This document shows positions 40,300 to 49,198 of a stretch of DNA of 64,000 nucleotides, in pieces. Under the pieces are notes generated by a model. It was not told the origin of the DNA. It did no database searches and saw only the letters and a program-made list of their open reading frames with translations. Position numbers and translations under genes: made by a program. Positions within the stretch are counted from its first letter, which is position 1. Every line of letters starts with the position of its first letter. Source of the stretch: Acidihalobacter sp. (GTDB lineage: Bacteria; Pseudomonadota; Gammaproteobacteria; DSM-5130; Acidihalobacteraceae); NCBI GenBank assembly GCA_027013225.1, contig JALUXU010000058.1:1-64000 (forward strand), written 5' to 3'.

Positions 40300-41064
40300 T
40301 CAAGCACCGCGACTCACCGGCAGTTGACCCCAGCTTTGTGAGGTCGGCATGACTTCGATGTGATTGATGTTCACGTGTTCGGGCAGTTGAGTGGTCCAGT
40401 AAACGATCTCAGCGATGTCTTCAGCCGTGAGGGCTTTGGTCCCTGAATAGACTTGGCGCGCTTTGTTTGCATCTCCCTTGAAGCGCACCAGGGAAAATTC
40501 AGTTTCCGCCAATCCGGGTTCGATGAGGCTCACCCGTACGTGGGCGCCATGCAAGTCCGCACGCAGATTGCGGGAGAACTGCTGGACGAAGGCTTTGGTC
40601 GCCCCGTAACAGTTACCGCCGGGATAGGGCCAGCTGGCCGCGATCGATCCTATATTGACGATATGTCCACGGCGACGCTCCACCATGCGGGGTAGTATTG
40701 TTCGGGTGACATGGAGCAATCCTTTGATGTTGGTGTCCACCATCACTTCCCAATCGTTGGGATCGGCTCGATAAGCCGGCTCCAACCCTACCGCCAGGCC
40801 GGCGTTGTTTACCAGCACATCTATAGAGGCGAATGCATTGGGCAATGCTGCCAACGCTTTTTCCACCGCTTTGGCATTGCGCACATCCAGCACCAGAGGG
40901 AAAATCAAATCGTGTTCGCCTATGGTTTTTTTCAGTCTCTCCAGCCGTTCGCTTCGCCGTGCGCAGGCAATGACTCGCCAGCCTTCAGCAGCGAAGCGGC
41001 TAGCGATGGCGGCGCCAAAACCCGAGCTGGCGCCGGTGACAAGAATCGTTTTGTTTTCGGACAA
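40300..41064 (-). CDS. ydfG: SDR family NADP-dependent oxidoreductase, YdfG-like
   Basis: The classical short-chain dehydrogenase has 254 residues with cofactor motif TGASSGFGAAIA, NNAG, catalytic Ser in NIGSIAASWPYPGGN and Tyr/Lys in CYGATKAFVQQFS. YdfG-type enzymes oxidise L-allo-threonine, serine and 3-hydroxypropionate and reduce malonic semialdehyde with NADP. The AVVGLEPAY-like segment (AGLAVGLEPAYRADPNDWEVMVDTNIKGLL) and the C-terminal MPTSQSWGQLPVSR are typical of the YdfG group. The initiation codon appears to be TTG, supported by a strong AGGAG eight to nine bases upstream. Confidence 0.87.
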   Translation of the reverse strand: MSENKTILVTGASSGFGAAIASRFAAEGWRVIACARRSERLERLKKTIGEHDLIFPLVLDVRNAKAVEKALAALPNAFASIDVLVNNAGLAVGLEPAYRADPNDWEVMVDTNIKGLLHVTRTILPRMVERRRGHIVNIGSIAASWPYPGGNCYGATKAFVQQFSRNLRADLHGAHVRVSLIEPGLAETEFSLVRFKGDANKARQVYSGTKALTAEDIAEIVYWTTQLPEHVNINHIEVMPTSQSWGQLPVSRGA

Positions 41065-41161
41065 GGCAATTTCTCCTGTCTTGGGACGAATATTTTATCC
41101 GCTCGCTAGTCGCCTAAGAGCATCCATTCTGGCACGTCCATTTCGTCCTGAGGATGAAGTA

Positions 41162-41884
41162 TCAAGGTTGGCAATCCAGCCAGGCTGGGATCATGGCAAC
41201 GGCTTGACGTAAGGACTTTCTATGTTCACGCCAGTTAGGATCATAGCAAGCCACTAGATGCCAGAAAGCCTGCGAATGATTGAGATGCACGGTGTGAGCG
41301 AGTTCATGGATGAGCACATGGCGAACAAGATTTTCCTTGAGAAACATGAGCTTCGCGTTCAAGCTGATGGCGCCTTCCCGGGTGCAACTGCCCCAGCGTG
41401 TGCGCTGTAGGCGTATGCTCAGTTTCTGATAGGAAAGGTCAGTTTGTGCGCACAGTGCGTCAAGCCGCTTTGCAAGCTCGTTTCGTGCATATTTTTTGAG
41501 CCATTCACGCAGCTCCCAGCGTATAGTTTCGGGGGCGTTTGCATCGTGTCGCAAGTGCAAGACGTTTCCTTTTTGCCTTAGCCCGGCACGGCTCGACTCC
41601 AATTCCTGATGTCTGATGAAAAATGTTTCGCCTGTCAGAGGCAAGTGCAAGCGATCGAGTGTTCCCGAACGAGGCAAGGGCTTGGTTTTGGCGAGTTGCC
41701 GCAGAATCCATTCGCGTTTGCTGTGGACGAAGGCGGCCGCTTCGGACCGACTGACATGAGCGGGATGAGTGATCGTTACCTGGCCGTACGCAGATACACT
41801 TATACGCACATGACGGGCTCGGTGCGAGATACGGAAACGGTAGCTTGCAGGCAGCTTGTCGGGAGCAACAGGTAGATTCATCAT
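41162..41884 (-). CDS. YgjP/DUF45 family zinc metallopeptidase-like protein
   Basis: The start at MMNLPVAPDKLPASYRFRIS (41884) gives 240 residues; the track ORF runs into the divergent gene. The signature is LQRTRWGSCTREGAISLNAKLMF and the zinc motif HELAHTVHLNHSQAFW (HExxH with a third His downstream). The family (M48/WLM-like, DUF45) is thought to be a metalloprotease; in restriction systems a related protein is sometimes found, but here it stands alone. Its start is 45 bp from the divergent MoeB-like gene. Confidence 0.87.
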   Translation of the reverse strand: MMNLPVAPDKLPASYRFRISHRARHVRISVSAYGQVTITHPAHVSRSEAAAFVHSKREWILRQLAKTKPLPRSGTLDRLHLPLTGETFFIRHQELESSRAGLRQKGNVLHLRHDANAPETIRWELREWLKKYARNELAKRLDALCAQTDLSYQKLSIRLQRTRWGSCTREGAISLNAKLMFLKENLVRHVLIHELAHTVHLNHSQAFWHLVACYDPNWREHRKSLRQAVAMIPAWLDCQP

Positions 41885-41929
41885 GGTGTCGCACGGCGTC
41901 TCGGTATCTTGGTTCAACAGGATTGTCTC

Positions 41930-42682
41930 ATGAATGATCAGCAACTCATACGCTACAGTCGGCAGATCATGCTTCCACAAATCGATTATGCGGGGCAAAA
42001 GCGTTTGCTTGATTCCCATGCCCTGGTGGTCGGGCTCGGTGGGTTGGGGTCACCAGTCGCTTTGTATTTGGCCGCGGCAGGGGTGGGCACCCTGACACTG
42101 GCCGATTTCGATTATGTCGAACTTTCCAACCTTCAGCGTCAGATCGCGCATACGACGGGCCGCATCGATCAATTAAAGGCCGAATCGGCCGCTGCGGCGC
42201 TAGAGGCGCTCAATCCTGAAATACGAATCGAAAGTGTTACTGAACAGTTTACGCCAGAGGTGTTCAAGCAGTATGTCGAACGCGCCGATGTGATTGTCGA
42301 TTGCACCGATAATTTCGCTTCCCGTTTCGCTCTGAACGCTTTGAGCATCGAAACCGGCACGCCTCTCGTTTCCGGCGCGGCGATCCGCTTCGAAGGCCAG
42401 ATTACAGTTTTCGACCCGCGCCGCGAAGAGAGTCCCTGTTATCGCTGCTTGTATCCGCAGGCGGGGGAAGAAGCGGATACGTGTAGCCGTAACGGGATTC
42501 TCGCTCCCGTTGTCGGCATGATCGGCACCGCCCAAGCCACCGAGGCGATTAAAATGCTTACCGGCGCGGGAGAGCCGCTCGTCGGGCGCTTGTTGTTGCT
42601 CGACGCTTTGCAGATGGAATGGCGGCAGATTCGCTTGCGGCGCGATCCGCGTTGCCCTGCCTGTGGCGGTATCCATCAATAA
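41930..42682 (+). CDS. moeB: ThiF/MoeB/HesA family adenylyltransferase
   Basis: The ATG at 41930 follows CAGGA at 8-nt spacing and gives 250 residues. An E1-like nucleotide site is present (VVGLGGLGSPVALYLAAAGVGTLTLADFDYVELSNLQRQIAH), with catalytic Asp in VDCTDNF. Four cysteines for zinc sit in CYRCLYP and CPACG, and DTCSRNGILAPVVGMIGT holds the possible thioester Cys. It adenylates the C-terminus of a ubiquitin-like sulfur carrier such as MoaD or ThiS. No moa or thi gene is nearby, so which carrier it serves cannot be decided. Confidence 0.92.
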   Translation: MNDQQLIRYSRQIMLPQIDYAGQKRLLDSHALVVGLGGLGSPVALYLAAAGVGTLTLADFDYVELSNLQRQIAHTTGRIDQLKAESAAAALEALNPEIRIESVTEQFTPEVFKQYVERADVIVDCTDNFASRFALNALSIETGTPLVSGAAIRFEGQITVFDPRREESPCYRCLYPQAGEEADTCSRNGILAPVVGMIGTAQATEAIKMLTGAGEPLVGRLLLLDALQMEWRQIRLRRDPRCPACGGIHQ

Positions 42683-42751
42683 CGAGAAAACGTTTAACGC
42701 CCATCTCGGCACGATCTACGCATCCATGGAGGAAATAATCGGGTTGAGGTT

Positions 42752-43591
42752 TCATGCCGGGACAGTGGCCTGACGCGGGGCGATGCGATAGGTCCAATAA
42801 AGAATGACCAAGCCGGCGACGATCATGGGTATCGAAAGCAATTGTCCCATGGTCATCCAGCCAAAGGCGACAAAGCCGAGTTGCGGATCGGGTTGACGCA
42901 GAAATTCGAGACCGAAGCGGATGATGCCATAACCGATCAGGAAAAAAGCTGAAACTGCGCCCGGTCGCCGTGGGCGCCGGGAAAACCCCCACAGAAAGGC
43001 AAACAGCGCGAGTCCCTCGCCCGCGCCCTCGAATAATTGCGAAGGGTATCGCAGCACGTCCCCCCCATAAGGAAAATAGGCGCACCACGGAAATCCTCCT
43101 TCGCATATGCGGCCGAACAAATTGCCATTGATGAAGTTGCCAAAACGCCCAGCAGCCAGTCCGAGCGGTACCAATGGCGCGACGAAATCGGTCACTGCAA
43201 ACAACGGCAAACCTTCGCGACGGGCCACCCAGGAGAGCGCCAACACGGCACCGATCAGTCCGCCGTGAAAACTCATGCCGCCTTGCCAGACAGCGAAGAT
43301 TTGCAGAGGATGATCAATATAAAGCGGCAGATTGTAAAACAGGATATAGCCGATACGACCGCCCAGATAAGCCCCCAGTTCGCCCTCGATCAGCGCCTCG
43401 ATGGCTTGTGAACGGGAAAGAGCGAATCCCGGCTTGCCGGCGCGGGCAAAAGCCAGCAACAGATACAGAGCGAAAGCGACGAGGTAGGTGAGGGCATACC
43501 AATGTACAGACACCGGCCCGATTTGAAATGCGATCGGATCGATGTTGAGGGGGTTGGGGTAACGTAATTCTTGATAAGGAAGTCCGAGCAT
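42752..43591 (-). CDS. lgt: Phosphatidylglycerol--prolipoprotein diacylglyceryl transferase
   Basis: The product is about 279 residues from the ATG at 43591 (a GTG at 43606 is the track start), with seven membrane segments. Lgt signatures are visible: IGPVSVHWYALTYLVAF, GGRIGYILFYNLP, GGMSFHGGLIGAVLALSW with the essential His, and GRFGNFINGNLFGR (Lgt signature). It attaches diacylglycerol to the lipobox Cys of lipoproteins such as the LpoA encoded in this window. Confidence 0.97.
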   Translation of the reverse strand: MLGLPYQELRYPNPLNIDPIAFQIGPVSVHWYALTYLVAFALYLLLAFARAGKPGFALSRSQAIEALIEGELGAYLGGRIGYILFYNLPLYIDHPLQIFAVWQGGMSFHGGLIGAVLALSWVARREGLPLFAVTDFVAPLVPLGLAAGRFGNFINGNLFGRICEGGFPWCAYFPYGGDVLRYPSQLFEGAGEGLALFAFLWGFSRRPRRPGAVSAFFLIGYGIIRFGLEFLRQPDPQLGFVAFGWMTMGQLLSIPMIVAGLVILYWTYRIAPRQATVPA

Positions 43592-43727
43592 TACTTCTTG
43601 GCTCACATGTTTTATTGATTAGGGAGCGTGGCGGCCGATCGACTGGCCGCGATAACTCTCTCATGTAGAAAATAAGGCGTTAATTTGGTTTGAATTGCTA
43701 TTTACAATCGTTATCAAGGCGCCAAAA

Positions 43728-44441
43728 TCATTCTGCGAAGCGAACGATCACCCGCCGGTTTTGACGTCCCTTTTTCTCGATTTTGCTTACCATCACCCGG
43801 CCTATTTCGCCTGTTCGCCCGACATGGGTGCCGCCGCAGGGCTGTAGATCTACCCCTTCGACTTCCACCAGCCGAATCCGGCCGCTGCCACGGGGTGGAC
43901 GCACGCTCATGGTGCGCACCAATTCGGGTTGATCGTCCAGCGCCTGCTCGGTGATCCAGCGTGTGCCAACGGGCAAATCACGTTGAATCAGTGCATTGAG
44001 GGCATCTGTCAGAGTCGCTTTGTCTAAAGAAGCATCAGGGAGATCGAAGTCCAGCCGGGCCCGATCCGATCCAATCGAGCCGCCGGTCACAGGAGCATCT
44101 ATCAGCGAACAGAGGAGATGCAGGCAGGTATGCATGCGCATGTGGCTATATCGACGCTCCCAGTCGATCTCGGTCGTCACCGCTTGTGAGATCTCGAGAT
44201 CATCGGGCATGGATTCCAGGATATGCAGCAAGCTGCCTGGCGAATCGCCCTTGCGGGTGTCGATCACGCGCAGCTCGCGCCCATCGGTGAGTCGAAGATA
44301 GCCCGTATCTCCTGGCTGTCCACCGCCTTGAGGGTAGAAAACCGTGGCTTCCAGTTCCACGCCCTCTGGACGAATGGCAAGAATGCGGGTTTCGCATGCC
44401 TTGAGATAGGGGGTGGTTTCGAACAGGCGGTTACTATTCAT
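43728..44441 (-). CDS. Alanyl-tRNA editing protein AlaX-like
   Basis: The start at MNSNRLFETTPYLKACETRIL (44441) has AAAGGAAAC upstream and gives 237 residues. The protein corresponds to the AlaRS C-terminal editing region: the segment VFYPQGGGQPGDTGYL, the zinc motifs HTCLHLL (HxxxH) and CGGTHVGRTGEIG. AlaX proteins act in trans to hydrolyse mischarged Ser- or Gly-tRNA-Ala. The length and N-terminal beta-barrel suggest the AlaX-M/L type. It follows bpt by 13 bp. Confidence 0.9.
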   Translation of the reverse strand: MNSNRLFETTPYLKACETRILAIRPEGVELEATVFYPQGGGQPGDTGYLRLTDGRELRVIDTRKGDSPGSLLHILESMPDDLEISQAVTTEIDWERRYSHMRMHTCLHLLCSLIDAPVTGGSIGSDRARLDFDLPDASLDKATLTDALNALIQRDLPVGTRWITEQALDDQPELVRTMSVRPPRGSGRIRLVEVEGVDLQPCGGTHVGRTGEIGRVMVSKIEKKGRQNRRVIVRFAE

Positions 44442-44454
44442 CAATATGTTTCCT

Positions 44455-45186
44455 TTAACAGGCATCAATCGGCGGTTCGGAGGCTTCACGCGACCAGATG
44501 CGCCAGCGCCCCTCATGATACAGCTCCAAAGGCCGGAAACGGCTCTTATAACGCATTTTTTCGGATCTGGCGATCCAGTATCCCAGATAGACGTAAGGCA
44601 GTCCGCGCCGGTAGGCAGCGGCCACCTGAGTCAGGATGGCGAATGTTCCCAAGGAGCGGTGGCTTTGTTTCGGGTCGTAAAAGGTGTAGTTGGCCGACAA
44701 GCCATCGTCCAAGAGATCCGTGACCGCAACGGCGACGAGTTTTCGATCTTTTCTGAACAGGAAAAATTCGCATTCCACGCCGGGAGTACACAAAAATTCG
44801 CGAAAAGACTCCGGCGTAGGGTTGTCCATACCACCGCCTGGATGCCTCGATGCCAGATAGCGTTGATAAAGCGCAAAAATTTCATCGCTATAGGCAGGTT
44901 CGCAGCGTTCGATATGCAGGTCCTGGTTGCGTGCGGCGCAGCGTTTCTGGGTGCGGGAAGGGTGAAATTTCGCCACCGGGATACGCACTGCCACGCAAGC
45001 CTGGCAGCCGGGACATTCAGGCCGATAAACAAACAGCCCACTGCGCCGAAATCCAAACGCAAAGAGTTCACTTCGCTTCAAGTGCCGAATTCCTGCCTGA
45101 GGATCGGCCACCACATCCACTGCCCATCGCTCGGGAAGATAAGGGCACTGATGCGGGCGAGTTACATAGAATTTGAGCGCATTCAC
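44455..45186 (-). CDS. bpt: Aspartate/glutamate leucyltransferase (Bpt)
   Basis: The 243-residue protein is of the ATE/Bpt family: N-terminal CPYLPERWAVDVVADP, the cluster GFRRSGLFVYRPECPGCQACVAVRIPVAKF and the C-terminal GNAT-like part (VAVTDLLDDGLSANYTFYDPKQSHRSLGTFAILTQ, YLGYWIARSEKMRYKSRF). It moves Leu from Leu-tRNA to proteins with N-terminal Asp or Glu, marking them for ClpAPS degradation. In many genomes bpt lies beside aat, clpA and infA; here it is with alaX. Start codon GTG. Confidence 0.95.
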   Translation of the reverse strand: MNALKFYVTRPHQCPYLPERWAVDVVADPQAGIRHLKRSELFAFGFRRSGLFVYRPECPGCQACVAVRIPVAKFHPSRTQKRCAARNQDLHIERCEPAYSDEIFALYQRYLASRHPGGGMDNPTPESFREFLCTPGVECEFFLFRKDRKLVAVAVTDLLDDGLSANYTFYDPKQSHRSLGTFAILTQVAAAYRRGLPYVYLGYWIARSEKMRYKSRFRPLELYHEGRWRIWSREASEPPIDAC

Positions 45187-45490
45187 TTGAGGGTTCCACT
45201 AGCCACTTACGCCATTGGTTTGCGGGCACTTGATTTCCCTGCCCCCTTGAACTAGATCCGTTTCGTCAAAGACTGTTTGGCATGCCGCACCCCCATGGGT
45301 AAGCGGGGCATCGGATTTTTCTTTGAGATTATACAGCTTGCGGGATCGGAAGATGTCTGCCAAGCCGGGTTGTCAGCCACCCCGTCTAGTGTTACGCCGA
45401 TTCGGGTGGTTTCCAGTCTTATTGAAATAAGTCAGACTCCCATGTTCCGCTGGACTGGACGCGCGGCAATTTTTTTTTCACACTGTGCAT
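45187..45490 (+). other. 304-bp intergenic region between bpt and mtfA
   Basis: No gene is supported. The frame at 45277-45675 in the track overlaps mtfA and has no coding character that I recognise. An inverted repeat CCACCC/GGGTGG separated by about 21 bp lies near 45377-45410. Ahead of mtfA there is a run of nine T residues (about 45471-45479) and no clear ribosome site. Confidence 0.35.
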
Positions 45491-46273
45491 ATGTCCATTT
45501 TTTCCGCTCTGGCCGCTCGCCTTCATCATCCCAATCCGCCTTACGATGCCGAAATCTGGAAAAATGCCAGTCACGGGCAGGGGGTGCTCACTACGCTACC
45601 AGAAACCAGCCGTCCTCGCCTATGGGCTTTGGCGCACGATTTTCTTCGTACCCGCGCGGTCAATCCCGTCGATGATCTGGCGCTGGATGACTATCAGCGC
45701 CTCAAGCTGGGCTTATTGATCGCCTTGCCTGTGCTGGAACTTGATCTTGGCTGGTATCGGGGCCTTGATGAGGTGGTGGTGTATCCCAGCGGATTTGTCC
45801 CGATGCAGACATGGCAAGACGAATTCGGCGTGGTTCATACCGAACGCCGTCCCTTGAGCGGCGAAGCCTGGGAGCAAGGCTTGCTTATCGTCTCCTGGCA
45901 AGATGTTGAAGCCGGCGGCCCTCTGGATGGACATAATGTGGTTCTGCATGAATGTGCGCATTGGCTGGATATGCAGTCTGGGGCGGCCAATGGCAGGCCG
46001 CCCTTGCATCCCGAGATGTCGCCGGAAGAGTGGACCGAGGTATTCACGCATGCCTATGACAAGTTTGTGCACCGGCCGCACCACTATCGTTCGCTCGACC
46101 CGTATGCTGCTGAGGCGCCGGCGGAATTCTTCGCCGTGGCCTGCGAGTCTTTTTTCGAAACACCACATGCTCTGAATCTCGATTTCCCCCGGGTGTATGC
46201 ACAAATCTCGGCCTTGCTGCGTCAAGACCCCCGCCAACGAATTTTTCCTGATGGTCATCAGCCATGGGCATAA
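45491..46273 (+). CDS. mtfA: MtfA-type zinc peptidase (Mlc anti-repressor family)
   Basis: The 260-residue protein has the MtfA zinc motif HECAHWLDMQSG (HExxH plus downstream Asp/Glu region) and the family segments VVVYPSGFVPMQTWQDEFGVVH, GLLIVSWQDVEAGG and YDKFVHRPHHYRSLDPYAAEAPAEFFAVACESFFETP. In E. coli MtfA sequesters the repressor Mlc and has aminopeptidase activity. No Mlc target genes are in this window. The ATG at 45491 is preferred to the GTG two codons earlier. It overlaps the next gene by 10 bp. Confidence 0.93.
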   Translation: MSIFSALAARLHHPNPPYDAEIWKNASHGQGVLTTLPETSRPRLWALAHDFLRTRAVNPVDDLALDDYQRLKLGLLIALPVLELDLGWYRGLDEVVVYPSGFVPMQTWQDEFGVVHTERRPLSGEAWEQGLLIVSWQDVEAGGPLDGHNVVLHECAHWLDMQSGAANGRPPLHPEMSPEEWTEVFTHAYDKFVHRPHHYRSLDPYAAEAPAEFFAVACESFFETPHALNLDFPRVYAQISALLRQDPRQRIFPDGHQPWA

Positions 46274-47040
46274 CTTCAAAAGAAGCTATCCGTTTCACCA
46301 ATACCCGCGGGCAAAAACTTGCCGGTGTGCTGCACTGGCCGGCAGATGCAGTGCGAGGCTGGGTTTTGTATGCGCCGTGCTTTACGTGCAGCAAGGATAT
46401 TCCCCTGGCGCTGCGGATGGCCGATGCGTTGGCAAAGCGGGGTTATGCCGTACTGAGATTCGACCCGACTGGTTTGGGGGAGAGTGAGGGGCGTTTTGAG
46501 CAGACGGATTTCGAAAGTGAGATCGACGATATCTTACGGGCCCAGGCCTGGTTGAAGGGGATGCATGCGGCGCCGCAACTGCTCATTGGTCACAGTCTGG
46601 GCGGAGCCGCCATGCTCGAAGCGGCCTCCAGATTGCCTGAAACCCGCGCGGTAGTGACCTTGGGAACACCGGCAAGCTTGATTCCTTTGGCAGAATGGCT
46701 GCAGCGCACCGCCGAGCAACAAACGCCGCAGGGCCGATTCGAGCTAGAGCTGGGTGGTCAGACGATCACGCTATCTAGCGAATATATAGATTCGCTGCGG
46801 CGTCATGATTTGCGCGCCGCTATCAGCCGCTTGCGCCAGGCCGTGCTGATACTGCATGCGCCTGAAGATGATGTCGTGCCCTATGCGGATGCGCTGACCT
46901 TGTTCGCGGCTGCGAAAGAGCCGCGCGGCTTCGCGAGCCTGGACGGGGCGGATCACTTGTTGCGGCATCAGCGTGATGTCGAGTATTGTGCGCAGCTCAT
47001 TGCCGCCTGGGCGCTTCGTCCCCTTGGCTTGCCATCCTGA
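46264..47040 (+). CDS. Alpha/beta hydrolase
   Basis: The 258-residue protein has the alpha/beta-hydrolase nucleophile elbow GHSLGG, an acid in LHAPEDDVVPYADA and the catalytic His in LDGADHLL. RFDPTGLGESEGRF is the typical loop after strand 4. It resembles the hydrolase half of two-domain hydrolase/OsmC proteins, but no OsmC domain is attached. The substrate is unknown. It overlaps mtfA by 10 bp and is followed after 23 bp by pdxH, so the three form one unit. Confidence 0.88.
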   Translation: MGITSKEAIRFTNTRGQKLAGVLHWPADAVRGWVLYAPCFTCSKDIPLALRMADALAKRGYAVLRFDPTGLGESEGRFEQTDFESEIDDILRAQAWLKGMHAAPQLLIGHSLGGAAMLEAASRLPETRAVVTLGTPASLIPLAEWLQRTAEQQTPQGRFELELGGQTITLSSEYIDSLRRHDLRAAISRLRQAVLILHAPEDDVVPYADALTLFAAAKEPRGFASLDGADHLLRHQRDVEYCAQLIAAWALRPLGLPS

Positions 47041-47063
47041 TCTTTACTCCAGGCAGGGAACTC

Positions 47064-47657
47064 ATGCTTGATTCTCGCATCCTGAACAACTTTGAAACCT
47101 TGTATAACGCCGCATTGGAGGCTTCTGGAAGCGATGCGACTGCCATGATTCTGGCCACCGCCGGAGCCGATGGCCGCCCACGCAGCCGCGTGGTGCTGCT
47201 CAAACACTTCGATGCGAAAGGGTTTTGCTTCTATACCAATTATGAAAGCGCCAAAGGCAGGGAAATCGCGGCCAATCCGGCGGTTTCTTTGTGTATTCAC
47301 TGGCAGGGACTCGGCTCGGGCGGCGGCACGCAGGTAAGGATCGATGGATATGCCGAGCGCTTGTCCGCAGAGGTGTCCGATGTGTATTTTGCCACCCGGC
47401 CTCGGGGCAGCCAGATCGGCGCGTGGGCCTCGTTGCAGTCGCAGACGCTGGATTCTCGGGCCACATTTGAGGCGCGTTATGCTCAATACGAGCGAGAGTT
47501 CGCCGGACGCGAAGTGCCGCGTCCGCCTCACTGGGGCGGATATCGCGTCACGCCCGATCGTGTGGAGTTTTGGTATGGGGCCGATTATCGGCTTCATGAA
47601 AGAGAGTGTTGGGAACGTACCGAGAACGGGTGGCAATCGCGGTTGCTTTATCCTTGA
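47064..47657 (+). CDS. pdxH: Pyridoxamine 5'-phosphate oxidase
   Basis: The start at MLDSRILNNFETLYNAALEASG (47064) follows AGGGAA and gives 197 residues; the longer track frame is not supported. FMN and PLP segments are RPRSRVVLLKHFDAKGFCFYTNYESAKGREIAANP, RPRGSQIGAWASLQSQ and PRPPHWGGYRVTPDRVEFW. It makes pyridoxal phosphate from pyridoxine or pyridoxamine phosphate. Its 3' end overlaps the convergent MurE-like gene by 10 bp. Confidence 0.97.
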   Translation: MLDSRILNNFETLYNAALEASGSDATAMILATAGADGRPRSRVVLLKHFDAKGFCFYTNYESAKGREIAANPAVSLCIHWQGLGSGGGTQVRIDGYAERLSAEVSDVYFATRPRGSQIGAWASLQSQTLDSRATFEARYAQYEREFAGREVPRPPHWGGYRVTPDRVEFWYGADYRLHERECWERTENGWQSRLLYP

Positions 47658-49099
47658 AGGCGTAAGCGCTCGCTTACGCAGGCGTAATCGGCTCGAATCC
47701 TTCGTCCATTGAGTTCGATCGTCTCGCGTTCATGACCCTTGCCCGTGCCGATCACGAGCACGCCATCCTCTGGCTTGGCTCGATCCAATGCCCAGGCGAT
47801 AGCGGCTTCACGGTCATGAATCACACGCACAGGCTTGTCAGGCGGGATGGTGCGCAGAAGATCCCCGATGATCGCATTCGGATCCTCGCCATGGGTCATG
47901 GAATCGGTGAGAATGATGCAGTCAGCCCAGCGTGCGAGGTGCGCTCCCATCAGCGGTCTCTTGCCGCGATCCCGGTTGCCCATCAATCCGATGACGCACC
48001 ATAGGGAGCCAGAGACGAACTGGCGAAAGTCTCGCAATACCTGCTCTAGTCCATTGGGAGTGTGCGCATAATCAAGCGCCACCAAAGGCTTATCGGGCGA
48101 AGTAAAGATCTCCATGCGTCCCGGCACCGGGGAAACGCCCTCGAGGGCTTTTGCAGCTGCGGGAAAATCGATATCCATACAGAGTAACGCCCCGAGTGCA
48201 GCCATCAAATTCTGGGCATTGAAACTTCCCCTTATCGAAGTGCGCAATCGTTCCGTGTGGCCGCGATAGCGCACTTCCATAAAGAGGCCCCGTGCTGAGG
48301 AATGAAAAAGGCGCCCCTGGATTTTGGCCTTGTGGTTTCCAGCGAGGGAGTAGGTGATCTGTTGGGTCGATGAACGAAGGCATTTTTGGCACTCCAATGA
48401 GAAAGGGTCATCGGCGTTGAGTACTGCCGAGCGCAATTCCTGGCGTTCGAACAAGCGTCGCTTGGCGGCAGCATAGGCCTCTTGCGAACCATGGTAGTCC
48501 AAATGGTCGCGCCCCAATTGAGTGAGGACGGCTGCATCGACGCTTGCGCCATCGAGTCGGCCCTGGCTGAGACCATGAGAGGATGCCTCGATGGTTACCG
48601 TCCGCGCGCCCGCATCTCGCAAATGGGCTAGAGCACGCTGCAGGGTGAATGCATCCGGTGTTGTCAAGGCGTTGCCTTCAAGATGCTGGTCTCCTGGCCA
48701 GCCGATACCCAGGGTGCCGATGTTCGCGCAGGAATGACCGAGCGCATTCAGGGCGCGCGCGATGAACTGGCTGGTGGAGGTTTTCCCGTCCGTACCGGTG
48801 ACAGCAATGAGATTGAGCGAGGCAGAAGGGTGGTTCCAGAAGCTCGCAGCCAAAGCGCCTAGGCGTGATTCCATGTCCGGTATGACCACCACCGGTACGC
48901 CGGGGTCGCTTGCAAGAGGAGAATCGCTGATGATTGCTGTCGCGCCTCGGGTTACGGCCTGTTTGACCCAGCGGCGACCATCGCCCTTGGCCATGAATGC
49001 CATTCCCTTTTGTATCCATCGGGAATCGAGTGATACATCGGCGATGTCTATATCCGGTGCTTGAACGCCCGCATCAGCCAGCCAGTCGGAAAGTCTCAT
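47648..49099 (-). CDS. Divergent MurE-like Mur ligase
   Basis: The 483-residue product has the three domains of MurE: a UDP-binding N-terminus, an ATPase centre with T101-GTDGKTS, then EASSHGLSQGRLDGASVDAAVLTQLGRDHLDYHG, and a C-terminal ligase domain with YAHTPNGLEQVL and IGLMGNRDRGKRPLMG. The meso-diaminopimelate specificity motif DNPR is replaced by S400-M-T-H403 (ILTDSMTHGEDPNAII). The P-loop has GTDGKTS instead of the usual GTNGKTT. It lies outside a dcw cell-wall cluster, beside pdxH. It could be the sole MurE of the organism with an unusual motif or a paralogue adding another amino acid; the window does not decide this. Confidence 0.85.
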   Translation of the reverse strand: MRLSDWLADAGVQAPDIDIADVSLDSRWIQKGMAFMAKGDGRRWVKQAVTRGATAIISDSPLASDPGVPVVVIPDMESRLGALAASFWNHPSASLNLIAVTGTDGKTSTSQFIARALNALGHSCANIGTLGIGWPGDQHLEGNALTTPDAFTLQRALAHLRDAGARTVTIEASSHGLSQGRLDGASVDAAVLTQLGRDHLDYHGSQEAYAAAKRRLFERQELRSAVLNADDPFSLECQKCLRSSTQQITYSLAGNHKAKIQGRLFHSSARGLFMEVRYRGHTERLRTSIRGSFNAQNLMAALGALLCMDIDFPAAAKALEGVSPVPGRMEIFTSPDKPLVALDYAHTPNGLEQVLRDFRQFVSGSLWCVIGLMGNRDRGKRPLMGAHLARWADCIILTDSMTHGEDPNAIIGDLLRTIPPDKPVRVIHDREAAIAWALDRAKPEDGVLVIGTGKGHERETIELNGRRIRADYACVSERLRLQG

Positions 49100-49198
49100 C
49101 TTTGCTGTTCAGATCATGAGTACAAACCCCAATCTTATGTGACCGCGCAAGAACTGGATCGATTATGACGGGATGGTAAGCCCCCTTTAGGCGAAATT

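Noticed and set aside
43631-43650. GCGGCC/GGCCGC hairpin between alaX and lgt, considered as a terminator
   Set aside because: There is no T-run on the minus strand after the stem, so terminator status is not supported.
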